A stretch of DNA of 64,000 bases from an uncultured Caulobacter sp. (lineage in GTDB: Bacteria > Pseudomonadota > Alphaproteobacteria > Caulobacterales > Caulobacteraceae). The position numbers and the translations under genes were made by a program. The stretch is taken from assembly GCF_947036865.1 (NCBI RefSeq), contig NZ_CAMQSF010000001.1, positions 310,001 to 374,000 of the forward strand, written 5' to 3'. The notes under the pieces were generated by a model. It searched no databases, had not been told where the DNA came from, and was given only the letters and a program-made list of their open reading frames with translations. This document shows positions 8,968 through 17,072 of this stretch, in pieces. Within the stretch, counting starts at the first letter, position 1. Each line of letters starts with the position of its first letter.

Positions 8968-10364
8968 CCCACGCCGCCGACGTCCATGGGCACGTACTTC
9001 TCGCGCATCGTGACCAGTTCCTCGGCCAGGGTCGGGTGCACGGCGCAGGTGGAGTCCCACTGAGCCTTGGTCACGCCCATCTTCAGCGCGATGGCGGCCA
9101 TCTGGATGATCTCCGGCGAGTCCGGCCCCACGACGTGGACCCCGACCACGCGCTGGTCGTCCTGCTTGACCACCAGCTTCATCAGGCAGCGCTCCTGACC
9201 GCCGTAGAAGGTCACCTTCATCGGGCGGAACACCGAGCGGTAGATGTCCACCGCGCCGAACGCGTGGCGGGCCTCGGCCTCGGTCATGCCCACCGCGCCG
9301 ACCGGCGGCTGCGAGAACACCGCCGAGGCGACCATCTCGTGATCGAAGCTGGTCGGATTGTCGTAGAACTCGGTCTGAGCGAAGGCCGCGCCCTCGCGAA
9401 TGGCGACCGGGGTCAGGTTGATCCGATCGGTCACGTCGCCGACCGCCCAGATGTTGGGGACATTGGTCCGCGAATAGTCGTCGACCTCGATCGCGCCGCG
9501 GGCGTTCAGCTTCACGCCCGCCTTTTCCAGGCCCAGGCCCTGGACATAGGGCTCGCGGCCGGTGGCGAACATCACCGCGTCGGTCTCGAAGGTCAGGTCG
9601 TTGTTCAGGGTGCTCAGCAGCGAACCGTCGTCCTGCTTCTCGATCCGCGTATGCGCGCAGCCCAGCACCACCTTGATGCCGCGCTTGCCCAGCTCGTCGG
9701 CCAGGTGCGCGCGGACGTCGTCGTCGAAGCCGCGCAGGATGTTGGCGCCGCGATAGAGGAGCGTGGTCTGCACGCCCAGGCCCGCGAAGATGCCGGCGAA
9801 CTCGACGGCGATATAGCCGCCGCCGACGACCAGGATGCTCTTCGGCAGGGTCGGTAGATGGAACGCCTCGTCCGAGGTGATGCCCAGCTCGGCGCCCGGG
9901 AAGTCGGGACGCACCGGGCGGCCGCCGGTGGCGATCAGGATCTTGCGCGCCGTATAGGTCCCGGCGTCCTTGCCGCCCTCCTTCGGCAGCACCTCGACCG
10001 TGTGCTGATCGAGCAGTTGGGCGCGACCATGCAGCAGATCCGCGCCGGCCTTCTGCAGGTTGGTGACATAGATGCCCGACAGACGGGCGATCTCGACGTC
10101 CTTGTCGTGGATGAAGCCCTTCCAGTCGAACTTGGCCTCGCCGATCGTCCAGCCATAGCCCTTGGCGGTCTTCAGCTGGCTGGTGACCTCGCTGGCGTAG
10201 ACCATGAACTTCTTGGGCACGCAGCCACGGATAACGCAGGTGCCGCCCGCCCGATACTCCTCGGCCACGGCCACCTTGGCGCCGCTCATCGCCGCCAGGC
10301 GCGAGGCGCGCACGCCGCCGGAGCCCGCGCCGATGACGAAGAGATCGTAGTCGTAGTCAGCCAT
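8964..10364 (-). CDS. gor: Glutathione-disulfide reductase
   Basis: 466 aa flavoprotein that reduces GSSG to GSH with NADPH in the cytoplasm. The FAD-binding motif is DLFVIGAGSGGVRASR (about 7-22), the redox-active disulfide is GGTCVIRGCVPKK (Cys-x4-Cys, about 42-47), the NADPH site is VVGGGYIAVEFAG, and the dimer-interface catalytic His lies in HPTLAEE near the C-terminus. CVIRGC is the GR-type active site, separating it from lipoamide dehydrogenase (CLNVGC). It lies 45 nt downstream of rpiA and overlaps the next gene by 4 nt. Confidence 0.95.
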   Translation of the reverse strand: MADYDYDLFVIGAGSGGVRASRLAAMSGAKVAVAEEYRAGGTCVIRGCVPKKFMVYASEVTSQLKTAKGYGWTIGEAKFDWKGFIHDKDVEIARLSGIYVTNLQKAGADLLHGRAQLLDQHTVEVLPKEGGKDAGTYTARKILIATGGRPVRPDFPGAELGITSDEAFHLPTLPKSILVVGGGYIAVEFAGIFAGLGVQTTLLYRGANILRGFDDDVRAHLADELGKRGIKVVLGCAHTRIEKQDDGSLLSTLNNDLTFETDAVMFATGREPYVQGLGLEKAGVKLNARGAIEVDDYSRTNVPNIWAVGDVTDRINLTPVAIREGAAFAQTEFYDNPTSFDHEMVASAVFSQPPVGAVGMTEAEARHAFGAVDIYRSVFRPMKVTFYGGQERCLMKLVVKQDDQRVVGVHVVGPDSPEIIQMAAIALKMGVTKAQWDSTCAVHPTLAEELVTMREKYVPMDVGGVG

Positions 10365-10409
10365 GGCCGGCCTCCGGAGGAACTTGAGCGCGCGGCTCTA
10401 TGTAGGACG

Positions 10410-11093
10410 TCAGGGAACCAGGCGCACCACGCCCTCGTCCGTACCGACCAGCGCCTCGTCGGCGAGATCGAGGAACAGGCCGTGGTCGACGACCCCGGTC
10501 ACGCTCTTCAGCGCCGTCGCCAGCGCGGCCGGCTCGTCGATGCGGCCGGAGGCCATGTCGTAGATCAGATTGCCGCCGTCGGTGACGACGACGCCGCGCT
10601 CGGCCGTCCTCAGGCGCGGCGGCGGCAGGTCGAACTCGGCGGCGATGTCGGCCAGCCGGTGGCCGGTGTGGACGTGGCCGAAGCGGACCACCTCGATCGG
10701 CAGCGGGAACTTGCCCAGCGCCTCGACCCGCTTGGCCGCGTCGGCGATGACGACGCAGCGGGTGGAGGCTTCCCAGACCAGTTTCTCGCGCAGCAGGGCC
10801 GCGCCGCCGCCCTTGATCAGGGAAAGACCCGGACCGATCTCGTCGGCGCCGTCCACGGTCAGGTCGACGGTCTTGACGTCGTCCAGCGCCGCCAGCGGAA
10901 TGCCCAGCTCGCGGGCCAGGGCGGCGGTGGCGTCCGAGGTCGGCACGCCGCGAATGTCAGAGAGGCCGCGCGCGGCCAGCGCCTTGACGAACCAGGCGGC
11001 GGTCGAGCCGGTGCCGAGACCGACCACCATGCCGCTTTCGACCAGCTCGGCGGCGGCTTGGCCCGAGGCGCGCTTCTGATCGTCGGCGGTCAT
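10410..11093 (-). CDS. rpiA: Ribose-5-phosphate isomerase A
   Basis: 227 aa. Interconverts ribose 5-phosphate and ribulose 5-phosphate in the pentose phosphate pathway. It carries the family motifs [25 protein letters not shown] (catalytic Asp), [15 protein letters not shown] (catalytic Lys/Glu region) and [10 protein letters not shown]. Its ATG overlaps the glmU stop (ATGA at 11090-11093). The NADPH-generating pathway enzyme next to gor fits a housekeeping redox unit. Confidence 0.96.
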   Translation of the reverse strand: MTADDQKRASGQAAAELVESGMVVGLGTGSTAAWFVKALAARGLSDIRGVPTSDATAALARELGIPLAALDDVKTVDLTVDGADEIGPGLSLIKGGGAALLREKLVWEASTRCVVIADAAKRVEALGKFPLPIEVVRFGHVHTGHRLADIAAEFDLPPPRLRTAERGVVVTDGGNLIYDMASGRIDEPAALATALKSVTGVVDHGLFLDLADEALVGTDEGVVRLVP

Positions 11094-12472
11094 TTCTTGT
11101 CCTTCTTGGCTTTCTTGTCCTGCTTGGCGGCGCGGAACTTGGCCGCCCAGCCGGCTTTAACCACCTGCTCGGCGCGCGACAGGGCCAGCGCCTCGGCCGG
11201 CACGTTCTTGACGATCACCGACCCCGAGCCGGTCATCGCCCCGTCGCCTACCCGCACCGGCGCGACCAGGGCGCTGTTGGAGCCGATGAAGGCGCCCGCC
11301 CCCACGTGGGTCTCGAACTTGTCGAAGCCGTCGTAGTTGCAGAAGATGGTGCCGGCGCCGATGTTGGCCTTCTCGCCCACCGAGCCGTCGCCCAGATAGC
11401 TGAGGTGGTTGGCCTTGGCGCCCTTGCCGACCTTGACCTTCTTGACCTCGACGAAGTTGCCGATGTGGGCCTCGGGACCGATCTCGGCGCCGGGCCGCAG
11501 GCGGGCGTAGGGACCGATCAGGGCGCCCTCGCCGACCACGGCGCCTTCCAGGTGGCTGAAGGCCTTGATCACCGCGCCCGAGGCGACGCTGACGCCGGGG
11601 CCGAAGACGACGAACTGTTCGACCACGGCGCCGCCGGCGATCCTGGTGTCCCAGGACAGGTGAACGGTGTCCGGCGCGGGCATGGTGACGCCCTCGACCA
11701 TCAGGGCGTTGCGGCGACCGCGCTGCCACACGGCCTCGGCGGCGGCCAGCTCGGCCTGGGAATTGACGCCCTGAACCGCCGGCTCGGGCGCGAAGGCCGC
11801 GCGGGTCGAGAACTTGCGGTCATGCGCCAGGCCGGCGATGTCGGTCAGATAGTACTCGCCCTTGGCGTTGTCGTTGCGGACCTGGGCGAGCAGGTCGAAC
11901 AGAACCTTCCGGTCGGCGGCCAGCACGCCCGAATTGCAGTGCTTGACCTGCTTGGTGGCGAGATCCGCCTCCTTCTCCTCGACGATGCGCAGCAGCACGT
12001 GGCCCGGGGCCAGGACCAGGCGGCCATAGCCGGTCGGGTTGGCGGCCTCGAAGCCCAGCACCGCGACGTCCGTGCCGCCCGCCAGCAAGTCGAACAGCGG
12101 CGCGATCACGCCGGGCGTGGTCAGCGGGCAGTCAGCGTAGGTGACGACCACGTCGCCGTCGAAGTCAGCCAGGGCCTCCTTGGCCGCCAGCACCGCGTGC
12201 CCGGTGCCCAGCGGCGGGTCCTGCACGACCGTCGCGCCCTCGCCCAGCCGCTTGCGGGCCGCTTCGCCCACCTGCGGGCTATGGGCGCCGACCACCACGA
12301 TGATCCGCTCGCAGCCCAAGCCCTCGGCGGCGTCGATCGCGTGGTCCATCAAGGTGCGACCGGCCAGCTTGTGCAGCACCTTGGGCGTCGGGGACTTCAT
12401 CCGCGTGCCCTGGCCGGCGGCCAGGATCACGGCGGCGCGGCGGCGCGCGGGCTTGGGCGCGTTGTCAGTCAT
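11090..12472 (-). CDS. glmU: Bifunctional GlmU: glucosamine-1-P acetyltransferase / UDP-GlcNAc pyrophosphorylase
   Basis: 460 aa. Last two steps to UDP-N-acetylglucosamine, the precursor of peptidoglycan and LPS. The N-terminal pyrophosphorylase domain starts with [24 protein letters not shown] (residues 15-38) and contains [10 protein letters not shown] and YADCPLTTP. The C-terminal part (from about 260) is a left-handed beta-helix with hexapeptide repeats ([37 protein letters not shown]) and the acetyltransferase region [18 protein letters not shown]. The C-terminus is Lys-rich. It is the first gene of the glmU-rpiA-gor-ligase unit and is transcribed divergently from gph across 68 bp. Confidence 0.97.
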   Translation of the reverse strand: MTDNAPKPARRRAAVILAAGQGTRMKSPTPKVLHKLAGRTLMDHAIDAAEGLGCERIIVVVGAHSPQVGEAARKRLGEGATVVQDPPLGTGHAVLAAKEALADFDGDVVVTYADCPLTTPGVIAPLFDLLAGGTDVAVLGFEAANPTGYGRLVLAPGHVLLRIVEEKEADLATKQVKHCNSGVLAADRKVLFDLLAQVRNDNAKGEYYLTDIAGLAHDRKFSTRAAFAPEPAVQGVNSQAELAAAEAVWQRGRRNALMVEGVTMPAPDTVHLSWDTRIAGGAVVEQFVVFGPGVSVASGAVIKAFSHLEGAVVGEGALIGPYARLRPGAEIGPEAHIGNFVEVKKVKVGKGAKANHLSYLGDGSVGEKANIGAGTIFCNYDGFDKFETHVGAGAFIGSNSALVAPVRVGDGAMTGSGSVIVKNVPAEALALSRAEQVVKAGWAAKFRAAKQDKKAKKDKK

Positions 12473-12540
12473 GGCCGGGCGACTCCCTCACGAGCGTTCA
12501 GCGTTGCATTAGCCGCCCAATTGGCGGAAAGGCCAGACCC

Positions 12541-13266
12541 ATGAACGAGCTTCATGACCTGAACGGGGCCTTGAAGGGCGCCACCATCGCCTTCGACCTC
12601 GACGGCACCCTGGTCGACACCGCTCCGGACCTGGTCGGGTCTCTGAACACGATCCTGGCGCAAGAGGCCCTGCCGCCCCTGCCGTTCGACGACGTGCGGC
12701 TGATGGTCGGGCGCGGCGCGCGAGCCTTGCTGGAGCGCGGGTTCGCCGCCGCCGGCGCGCCGCTGGACGCCGAGCGCGCCCCGCCGCTGGTCGAGCGCTT
12801 CATCGCTCACTACCTGACCCGCATCGCCCAGGAGAGCGCGCCGTTCCCCGGCGTGGTCGAGGTGCTGACCCGGCTGAAGGCGGCCGACGCCCGGCTCGTG
12901 GTCTGCACCAACAAGCTGACCAACCTGTCCGACGCCCTGCTGGAGGCGGTGGGCCTGCTGCCGTTCTTCGACGCGGTGATCGGCGCCGACAGCGCCCCGG
13001 CGGCCAAGCCCGACGGCCGGCATGTCGCCGCCGCCATCGCGGCCGTCGGCGGCGATCCGGCACGCGCGGTGATGGTCGGCGACAGCGTCAACGACGCGCT
13101 GGGCGCGCGCAACGCCGGCGTGCCCAGCGTGCTGGTGTCGTTCGGCTATACCGAGGAGCCGGTCGAGACCCTGGGCGCGGATCTGGTGATCCACAGCTTT
13201 TTGGACGTCCCGCCCGCCTGCCTGACGCTTTTGACCTCTTGCCCCGCGCCGAGCGCCGGGCTATAG
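12541..13266 (+). CDS. gph: HAD-family phosphoglycolate phosphatase
   Basis: 241 aa. Removes phosphate from 2-phosphoglycolate, a by-product of DNA repair and oxygenase chemistry. HAD motif I is FDLDGTLVDTAPDL (about 18-31), motif II lies in VVCTNK, motif III is the Lys in AKPDGRH, and motif IV is VMVGDSVNDALGARNAG. The cap-domain insertion and length match Gph. GGAAAGG lies upstream of the ATG. A short hairpin at 13287-13301 follows the gene, then tRNA-Val. Other HAD phosphatases share these motifs, so substrate assignment is by closest resemblance. Confidence 0.88.
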   Translation: MNELHDLNGALKGATIAFDLDGTLVDTAPDLVGSLNTILAQEALPPLPFDDVRLMVGRGARALLERGFAAAGAPLDAERAPPLVERFIAHYLTRIAQESAPFPGVVEVLTRLKAADARLVVCTNKLTNLSDALLEAVGLLPFFDAVIGADSAPAAKPDGRHVAAAIAAVGGDPARAVMVGDSVNDALGARNAGVPSVLVSFGYTEEPVETLGADLVIHSFLDVPPACLTLLTSCPAPSAGL

Positions 13267-13286
13267 GCCCCCTCCTCTCGCGGATC

Positions 13287-13301
13287 GGTCCGTTTCGGAC
13301 C
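13287..13301 (+). terminator. Small perfect hairpin after gph
   Basis: GGTCCG-TTT-CGGACC forms a 6-bp perfect stem between gph and tRNA-Val. No U-tract follows (TTCCCC), so intrinsic termination would be weak; it may instead mark the tRNA 5' leader. Confidence 0.35.
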
Positions 13302-13312
13302 TTCCCCACGGC

Positions 13313-13387
13313 GGATGCGTAGCTCAGCGGGAGAGCACCTCGTTCACACCGAGGGGGTCACAGGTTCAATCCCTGTCGCATCCACCA
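13313..13387 (+). tRNA. tRNA-Val (anticodon CAC)
   Basis: 75 nt with a full cloverleaf: acceptor GGATGCG/CGCATCC, D stem GCTC/GAGC, anticodon stem CCTCG/CGAGG with loop TTCACAC (anticodon CAC, reading GTG), 5-nt variable region GGGTC, T stem ACAGG/CCTGT with loop TTCAATC, discriminator A and encoded CCA. Confidence 0.97.
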
Positions 13388-13671
13388 TTTTCTCGTTATC
13401 TTAAAATGACTTGCGGCGCGCGGACCGGGTCCCTCGGGGCGTCTGCTTATGGAGGCCAATGTCGATATCGGGCTGACGGCCTGCCATTTGGGCATGAGCG
13501 CGATCACGCTCGAGCGTCACTCCGCTCACCGTCGAACGGAAGGCGTCGCCAGGAGTGCGCGCTTCAAACCCACCGAGACTTCGCCGACCCAGCGCGGTTC
13601 GAGCGTCGCCTCGCGCCAAGGCGCGGGGAACGCGACTGGCTCCCTTATGAAACTCCGGCCGCCGCTTGGGT

Positions 13672-15030
13672 TCAATCGGCCCGTGCAATGCGTTCCCCAA
13701 GGAAGCGAAGCGAAAAGCTGGCGCCGCGCGGCTTGCGGTTCTGGACGGTCAGAACGCCGCCGTGGACGTCCATGATCCGCTGGACGATGGAAAGGCCAAT
13801 GCCGGCGCTGTCGGTGCGCCCGTGGTCGGCGCGCCAGAAGCGGCGGACGACCTCGCCGATCTTCTCGGAGGCGATGCCCGGTCCGTCGTCGACGACGCTG
13901 ATACTGCCGTCGACGTCGACGCTGACCCGGATGCGGACGCCGTCGGGCGTGTGCCGCACGGCGTTTTCGATCAGATTGCGCAGCGCCAAGCCGACCAGGG
14001 CGGGCTCGGCCAGCACCGGCGCGGACGAAGGGCCCGACACCTCGATCATGTGGTGACGCGCGACCACGCTCGGGGCCATCTCGCCGACCACGCTGATCGC
14101 CAGCGCCTTCAGGTCCACCGCCTCGAAGTTCTGCTTGTCCAAGGTTTCCAGCGCCGCCAAGTCGCGCAACTGCGACAAGACGTGCGAGAGGCGCTCGACC
14201 TGGGCGGCCAGCTGCGCGCGTAACCCCGTGTCCTCGACCAGGTTCAGCTTCAGGCTCAGGGTCGTCAGCGGGGTGCGCAGCTCGTGGGCGATGTTCGAGC
14301 TGAACTCGGCCTGCCGGCGAAAGCCGACTTCCAGCCGGTCGACCAGCGCGTTGACCGCATGGACCAGCGGAATGACCTCGGAGGGCAGCCCCGCCTCGGG
14401 CAGGCGATCCGAGAGCCGATCGGCGTCGATCTCGGCCGCGCGTTCCGACACCCGCCGCACCGCGCCCACAAGGCGGCGGATGATCAGACCGTTGACGATC
14501 GGCAAGAGCAGGATCAGCGGCGCGATCACGGCCAGGGCGCGCATGAAGGCGGCGACCACGTCGTCGAGGATCGCGCCGGGGCGGTCCTGCTCCTGTGTGA
14601 CGATCACCCACAGCCGTTGACCGTCGGTGTCGACGGGCAGGCTCACGCCCGCCAGATGGCCCGTGCTGAAGACCGAGGGCCGATCACCGCGAGGCGCCGC
14701 GGGCGCCGGCTCGGTCGGCGCGAAGGCGCTCCTGGCGACCACGACGCCTTGCGTGTCCACGACGCGATAGGCGCGACCATCGTAGTGGGTCTGGAAGATC
14801 GGCGACAGCGAGGGACTGAGCTCCACGCGCCAGCGGCCGTCGGGCCCCGGACGCAGGCCGCTCGCCACCGCGTCGGCCTGGGCCACGAAGATATCGCTCT
14901 GATAGCGAGCCACCGCGCCGCGCAGGGCCGACTGAGTGAAGGACAACAGCAGGATGGCGGCCAAGGCGAAGGTCACGACCTCGGCCAGCAGGATGCGGGC
15001 GATCAGCGAACGCGGCCAGCGGATCCTCAC
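13672..15030 (-). CDS. Sensor histidine kinase of the RND metal-efflux locus
   Basis: 452 aa, inner membrane. Transmembrane segments at about 11-33 and 163-185 flank a periplasmic sensor region of about 130 residues. A HAMP-like linker follows, then the H-box FSSNIAHELRTPL (phospho-acceptor His about 249) and the ATPase core: N-box LRNLIENAVRHTP, G1 VVDDGPGIA and G2 GIGLSIV. It starts with GTG at 15028-15030, overlapping the response-regulator stop (GTGA). Divergent to a heavy-metal RND operon, so sensing of a divalent metal (CzcS/CusS-like) is likely, though no metal-binding cluster is obvious. Confidence 0.9.
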   Translation of the reverse strand: MRIRWPRSLIARILLAEVVTFALAAILLLSFTQSALRGAVARYQSDIFVAQADAVASGLRPGPDGRWRVELSPSLSPIFQTHYDGRAYRVVDTQGVVVARSAFAPTEPAPAAPRGDRPSVFSTGHLAGVSLPVDTDGQRLWVIVTQEQDRPGAILDDVVAAFMRALAVIAPLILLLPIVNGLIIRRLVGAVRRVSERAAEIDADRLSDRLPEAGLPSEVIPLVHAVNALVDRLEVGFRRQAEFSSNIAHELRTPLTTLSLKLNLVEDTGLRAQLAAQVERLSHVLSQLRDLAALETLDKQNFEAVDLKALAISVVGEMAPSVVARHHMIEVSGPSSAPVLAEPALVGLALRNLIENAVRHTPDGVRIRVSVDVDGSISVVDDGPGIASEKIGEVVRRFWRADHGRTDSAGIGLSIVQRIMDVHGGVLTVQNRKPRGASFSLRFLGERIARAD

Positions 15031-15701
15031 CCCTCGCCTCTCAAGAGATAGCCGACCCCTCGAATGTTCTCGATCCGCGCCGTCGCGCCCGCGTCCTCGA
15101 GCTTGCGGCGCAGGCGGTGGATGTAGACCTCCACCGCATTGGACCCCAGGGTGTTGCTCATGCCGAACAGTTGGTCCTCGGCCAGTTGGCGGCTGACCAC
15201 CTGCCCCCCGCGCCGTATGAGGAGCTCGATCAGCTCACCCTCGCGCTGGGACAGGATGAGCGGCGCCTCGCCTACCCGCAACTCGCGTGACTGAGTGTCG
15301 AAGCGCAGATCGATGAAGGTCAGGTGGCTGCCCTGAAAGTCGCCCTTGCGGCGCAGCACCGCCCGCAGCCGCGCCAGCAGCTCGTCGAACGCGAAGGGCT
15401 TGGTCACATAATCGTCGGCGCCCGCGTCCAACCCGTCGATCCGGTCCTTGAGGTCGCCCCGCGCCGTCAGAATCAGGACCGGCACGGGATCCCTGCGCGC
15501 CCGCAACCTGCGCAACAACGATCGTCCATCGCCATCGGGAAGACCCAGATCGAGGATGACCGCGGCATAGCGCGTCGCGTCCAACATCAGGGCCGCGTCG
15601 GCCGCCGTAACCGCCTTGTCGCAGGCGATGCTAGCCCCCGCCAGGGCCTCGCCCAGGGCGTCCGCCAGGGCGGCGTCATCCTCGACGATCAAGAGACGCA
15701 T
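15027..15701 (-). CDS. OmpR/PhoB-family response regulator
   Basis: 224 aa. Receiver domain with acidic pair EDD at residues 7-9, phospho-acceptor Asp51 in VILDLGLPDGDG, LILTARG, and Lys in YVTKPFAF. The C-terminal winged helix ends with SNAVEVYIHRLRRKLEDAGATARIENIRGVGYLL, typical of the OmpR/PhoB class. The ATG at 15699-15701 has GAGG 5 nt upstream. Partner of the overlapping kinase; it most likely activates the divergent efflux operon starting at 15810, from which it is separated by 108 bp. Confidence 0.92.
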   Translation of the reverse strand: MRLLIVEDDAALADALGEALAGASIACDKAVTAADAALMLDATRYAAVILDLGLPDGDGRSLLRRLRARRDPVPVLILTARGDLKDRIDGLDAGADDYVTKPFAFDELLARLRAVLRRKGDFQGSHLTFIDLRFDTQSRELRVGEAPLILSQREGELIELLIRRGGQVVSRQLAEDQLFGMSNTLGSNAVEVYIHRLRRKLEDAGATARIENIRGVGYLLRGEG

Positions 15702-15767
15702 CAATGCCTCGCGCCTGGGACCGTCGGGCGGCCCCGCCATAAGTCTGGTGTAAGCCAGCCTCACTAG

Positions 15768-15780
15768 GTTGCGCCGCAAC
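15768..15780. promoter_or_regulatory. Candidate operator in the regulator / efflux divergent region
   Basis: GTTGCGCCGCAAC is a perfect 13-bp palindrome in the 108-bp gap between the response-regulator gene and the efflux adaptor gene. A second small dyad, CTGGTGTAAGCCAG, lies at about 15745-15758. OmpR-class regulators usually bind direct repeats, so the palindrome could serve another factor. Confidence 0.3.
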
Positions 15781-15809
15781 ATTCCAATCGATCGCGCGGA
15801 ACGACTTAG

Positions 15810-17072
15810 ATGACGGGCGCAGAACAAGTCAGCGAACTGCCAGTCGCGCGCCGTCTTGACAAGGCGCGGCAGTACCGCCTGGTCGCAACAGCGGCCGGTG
15901 TCCTGTTCGTAGGCTGGGGCGCGGTGACCCTGGCGGGCAAGCTCCTGAACCATCCGCCGCCGGCCGCGCGAAGCCTGCCGCCGGGTCTCTTCCGCCCGAC
16001 CACCGACCAACTGGCCGAACTGAAGATCCAGACCGTGAACGTCGGCGCGGATCCCGACAGCCTGCAAATCAGCGGCGCGATCGCCGTCGACGAGGATCAG
16101 GCGACGCCGCTGCTGCTGCCCTATTCTGGCCAGGTCACCCAGGTTCTGGCCCAGCCCGGCCAACGCGTCGCCAAGGGCCAGCCCCTGCTGAAGATCGAGT
16201 CGCCCGACTTCGTCGAGGCGCGCAACGCCCTCTTCGCCGCCGCGGCCCAGCATCTGACCGCCTCGGCCCTGCTGCGCACGGCGCAGGACAACGCCACGCG
16301 GCAGGAGGCGATCTACAAGTCCGCCGGCGGCGCCTTCAAGGACTACCGCCAGGCCCAGACCGACCTGGTCTCGGCGCAATCGGCGATGCGCGCCGCCGAC
16401 GCCGCTCTGGGCGCGGCGCGGGACAAGCTGGCCCTGCTGGGCAAGTCGTCCGACGAGATCAGGCGACTGGAAGCGGCCAAGGAGGTGTCCGGGATCTACG
16501 CCCAGACCACGTTTCACGCGCCCATCGCCGGCACCATCGCGATCCGCGCGGTATCCCCCGGCCAGTATGTCACCGCCGGCGGCGACAAGCCGGTGATGAC
16601 GATCGCCGACCTCAGCCGTGTTTGGCTGACCGCCCAGGTCGAACAGGCCTTGGCCGCCAAGGTGCATCTGGGCGACGCGGTCGAGGTGACGACGCCCGCC
16701 TATCCCGGCCGCGTCTTCCACGCCGTGGTCGACAATGTCGGCTCGGCCCTGGATCCCGTCACCCACCGCCTGCCCGTCCGCGCGACGGTCGAGAACCACG
16801 ACCAGGCCCTGAAGCCGGGCATGTTCGCCAACTTCTCGATCCACGCGCCCAAGGCCGGATCGGCTATTCTCGTGCCGGCCGCGGCCGTCATCCACGAGGG
16901 CGACGCCGCCCGTGTCTGGGTCGCGCGCGCCGATGGCCTGTTGCAAGCGCGCCCCGTCCGAACCTCGGAGGGGCCGGAGGGCTTCGAGCGGATCGACTCC
17001 GGCCTGGCGGCGGGCGAGCGCATCGTCACCGCCGGCGCGATCTTCGTGAACGAGGCGGGTTCGGGCCAGTGA
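15810..17072 (+). CDS. RND efflux periplasmic adaptor (CzcB/CusB-like)
   Basis: 420 aa membrane-fusion protein linking the inner-membrane pump to the outer-membrane channel. A single N-terminal membrane segment (about 26-46) anchors it. The lipoyl-like halves are LPYSGQVTQVLAQPGQRVAKGQPLLKI and TTFHAPIAGTIAIRAVSPGQYV; between them lies an Ala/Gln-rich helical hairpin (about 135-215); the beta-barrel has VWLTAQVEQALAAKVHLGDAVEV. No N-terminal His/Met metal-binding stretch is visible. The stop overlaps the pump start (GTGA). Confidence 0.9.
   Translation: MTGAEQVSELPVARRLDKARQYRLVATAAGVLFVGWGAVTLAGKLLNHPPPAARSLPPGLFRPTTDQLAELKIQTVNVGADPDSLQISGAIAVDEDQATPLLLPYSGQVTQVLAQPGQRVAKGQPLLKIESPDFVEARNALFAAAAQHLTASALLRTAQDNATRQEAIYKSAGGAFKDYRQAQTDLVSAQSAMRAADAALGAARDKLALLGKSSDEIRRLEAAKEVSGIYAQTTFHAPIAGTIAIRAVSPGQYVTAGGDKPVMTIADLSRVWLTAQVEQALAAKVHLGDAVEVTTPAYPGRVFHAVVDNVGSALDPVTHRLPVRATVENHDQALKPGMFANFSIHAPKAGSAILVPAAAVIHEGDAARVWVARADGLLQARPVRTSEGPEGFERIDSGLAAGERIVTAGAIFVNEAGSGQ

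Noticed and set aside
13401..13700. Small frames on both strands between tRNA-Val and the histidine kinase gene
   Set aside because: They overlap each other and the kinase C-terminus, lack ribosome-binding sites and have no recognisable content; no sign of an integrase or attachment site next to the tRNA either.
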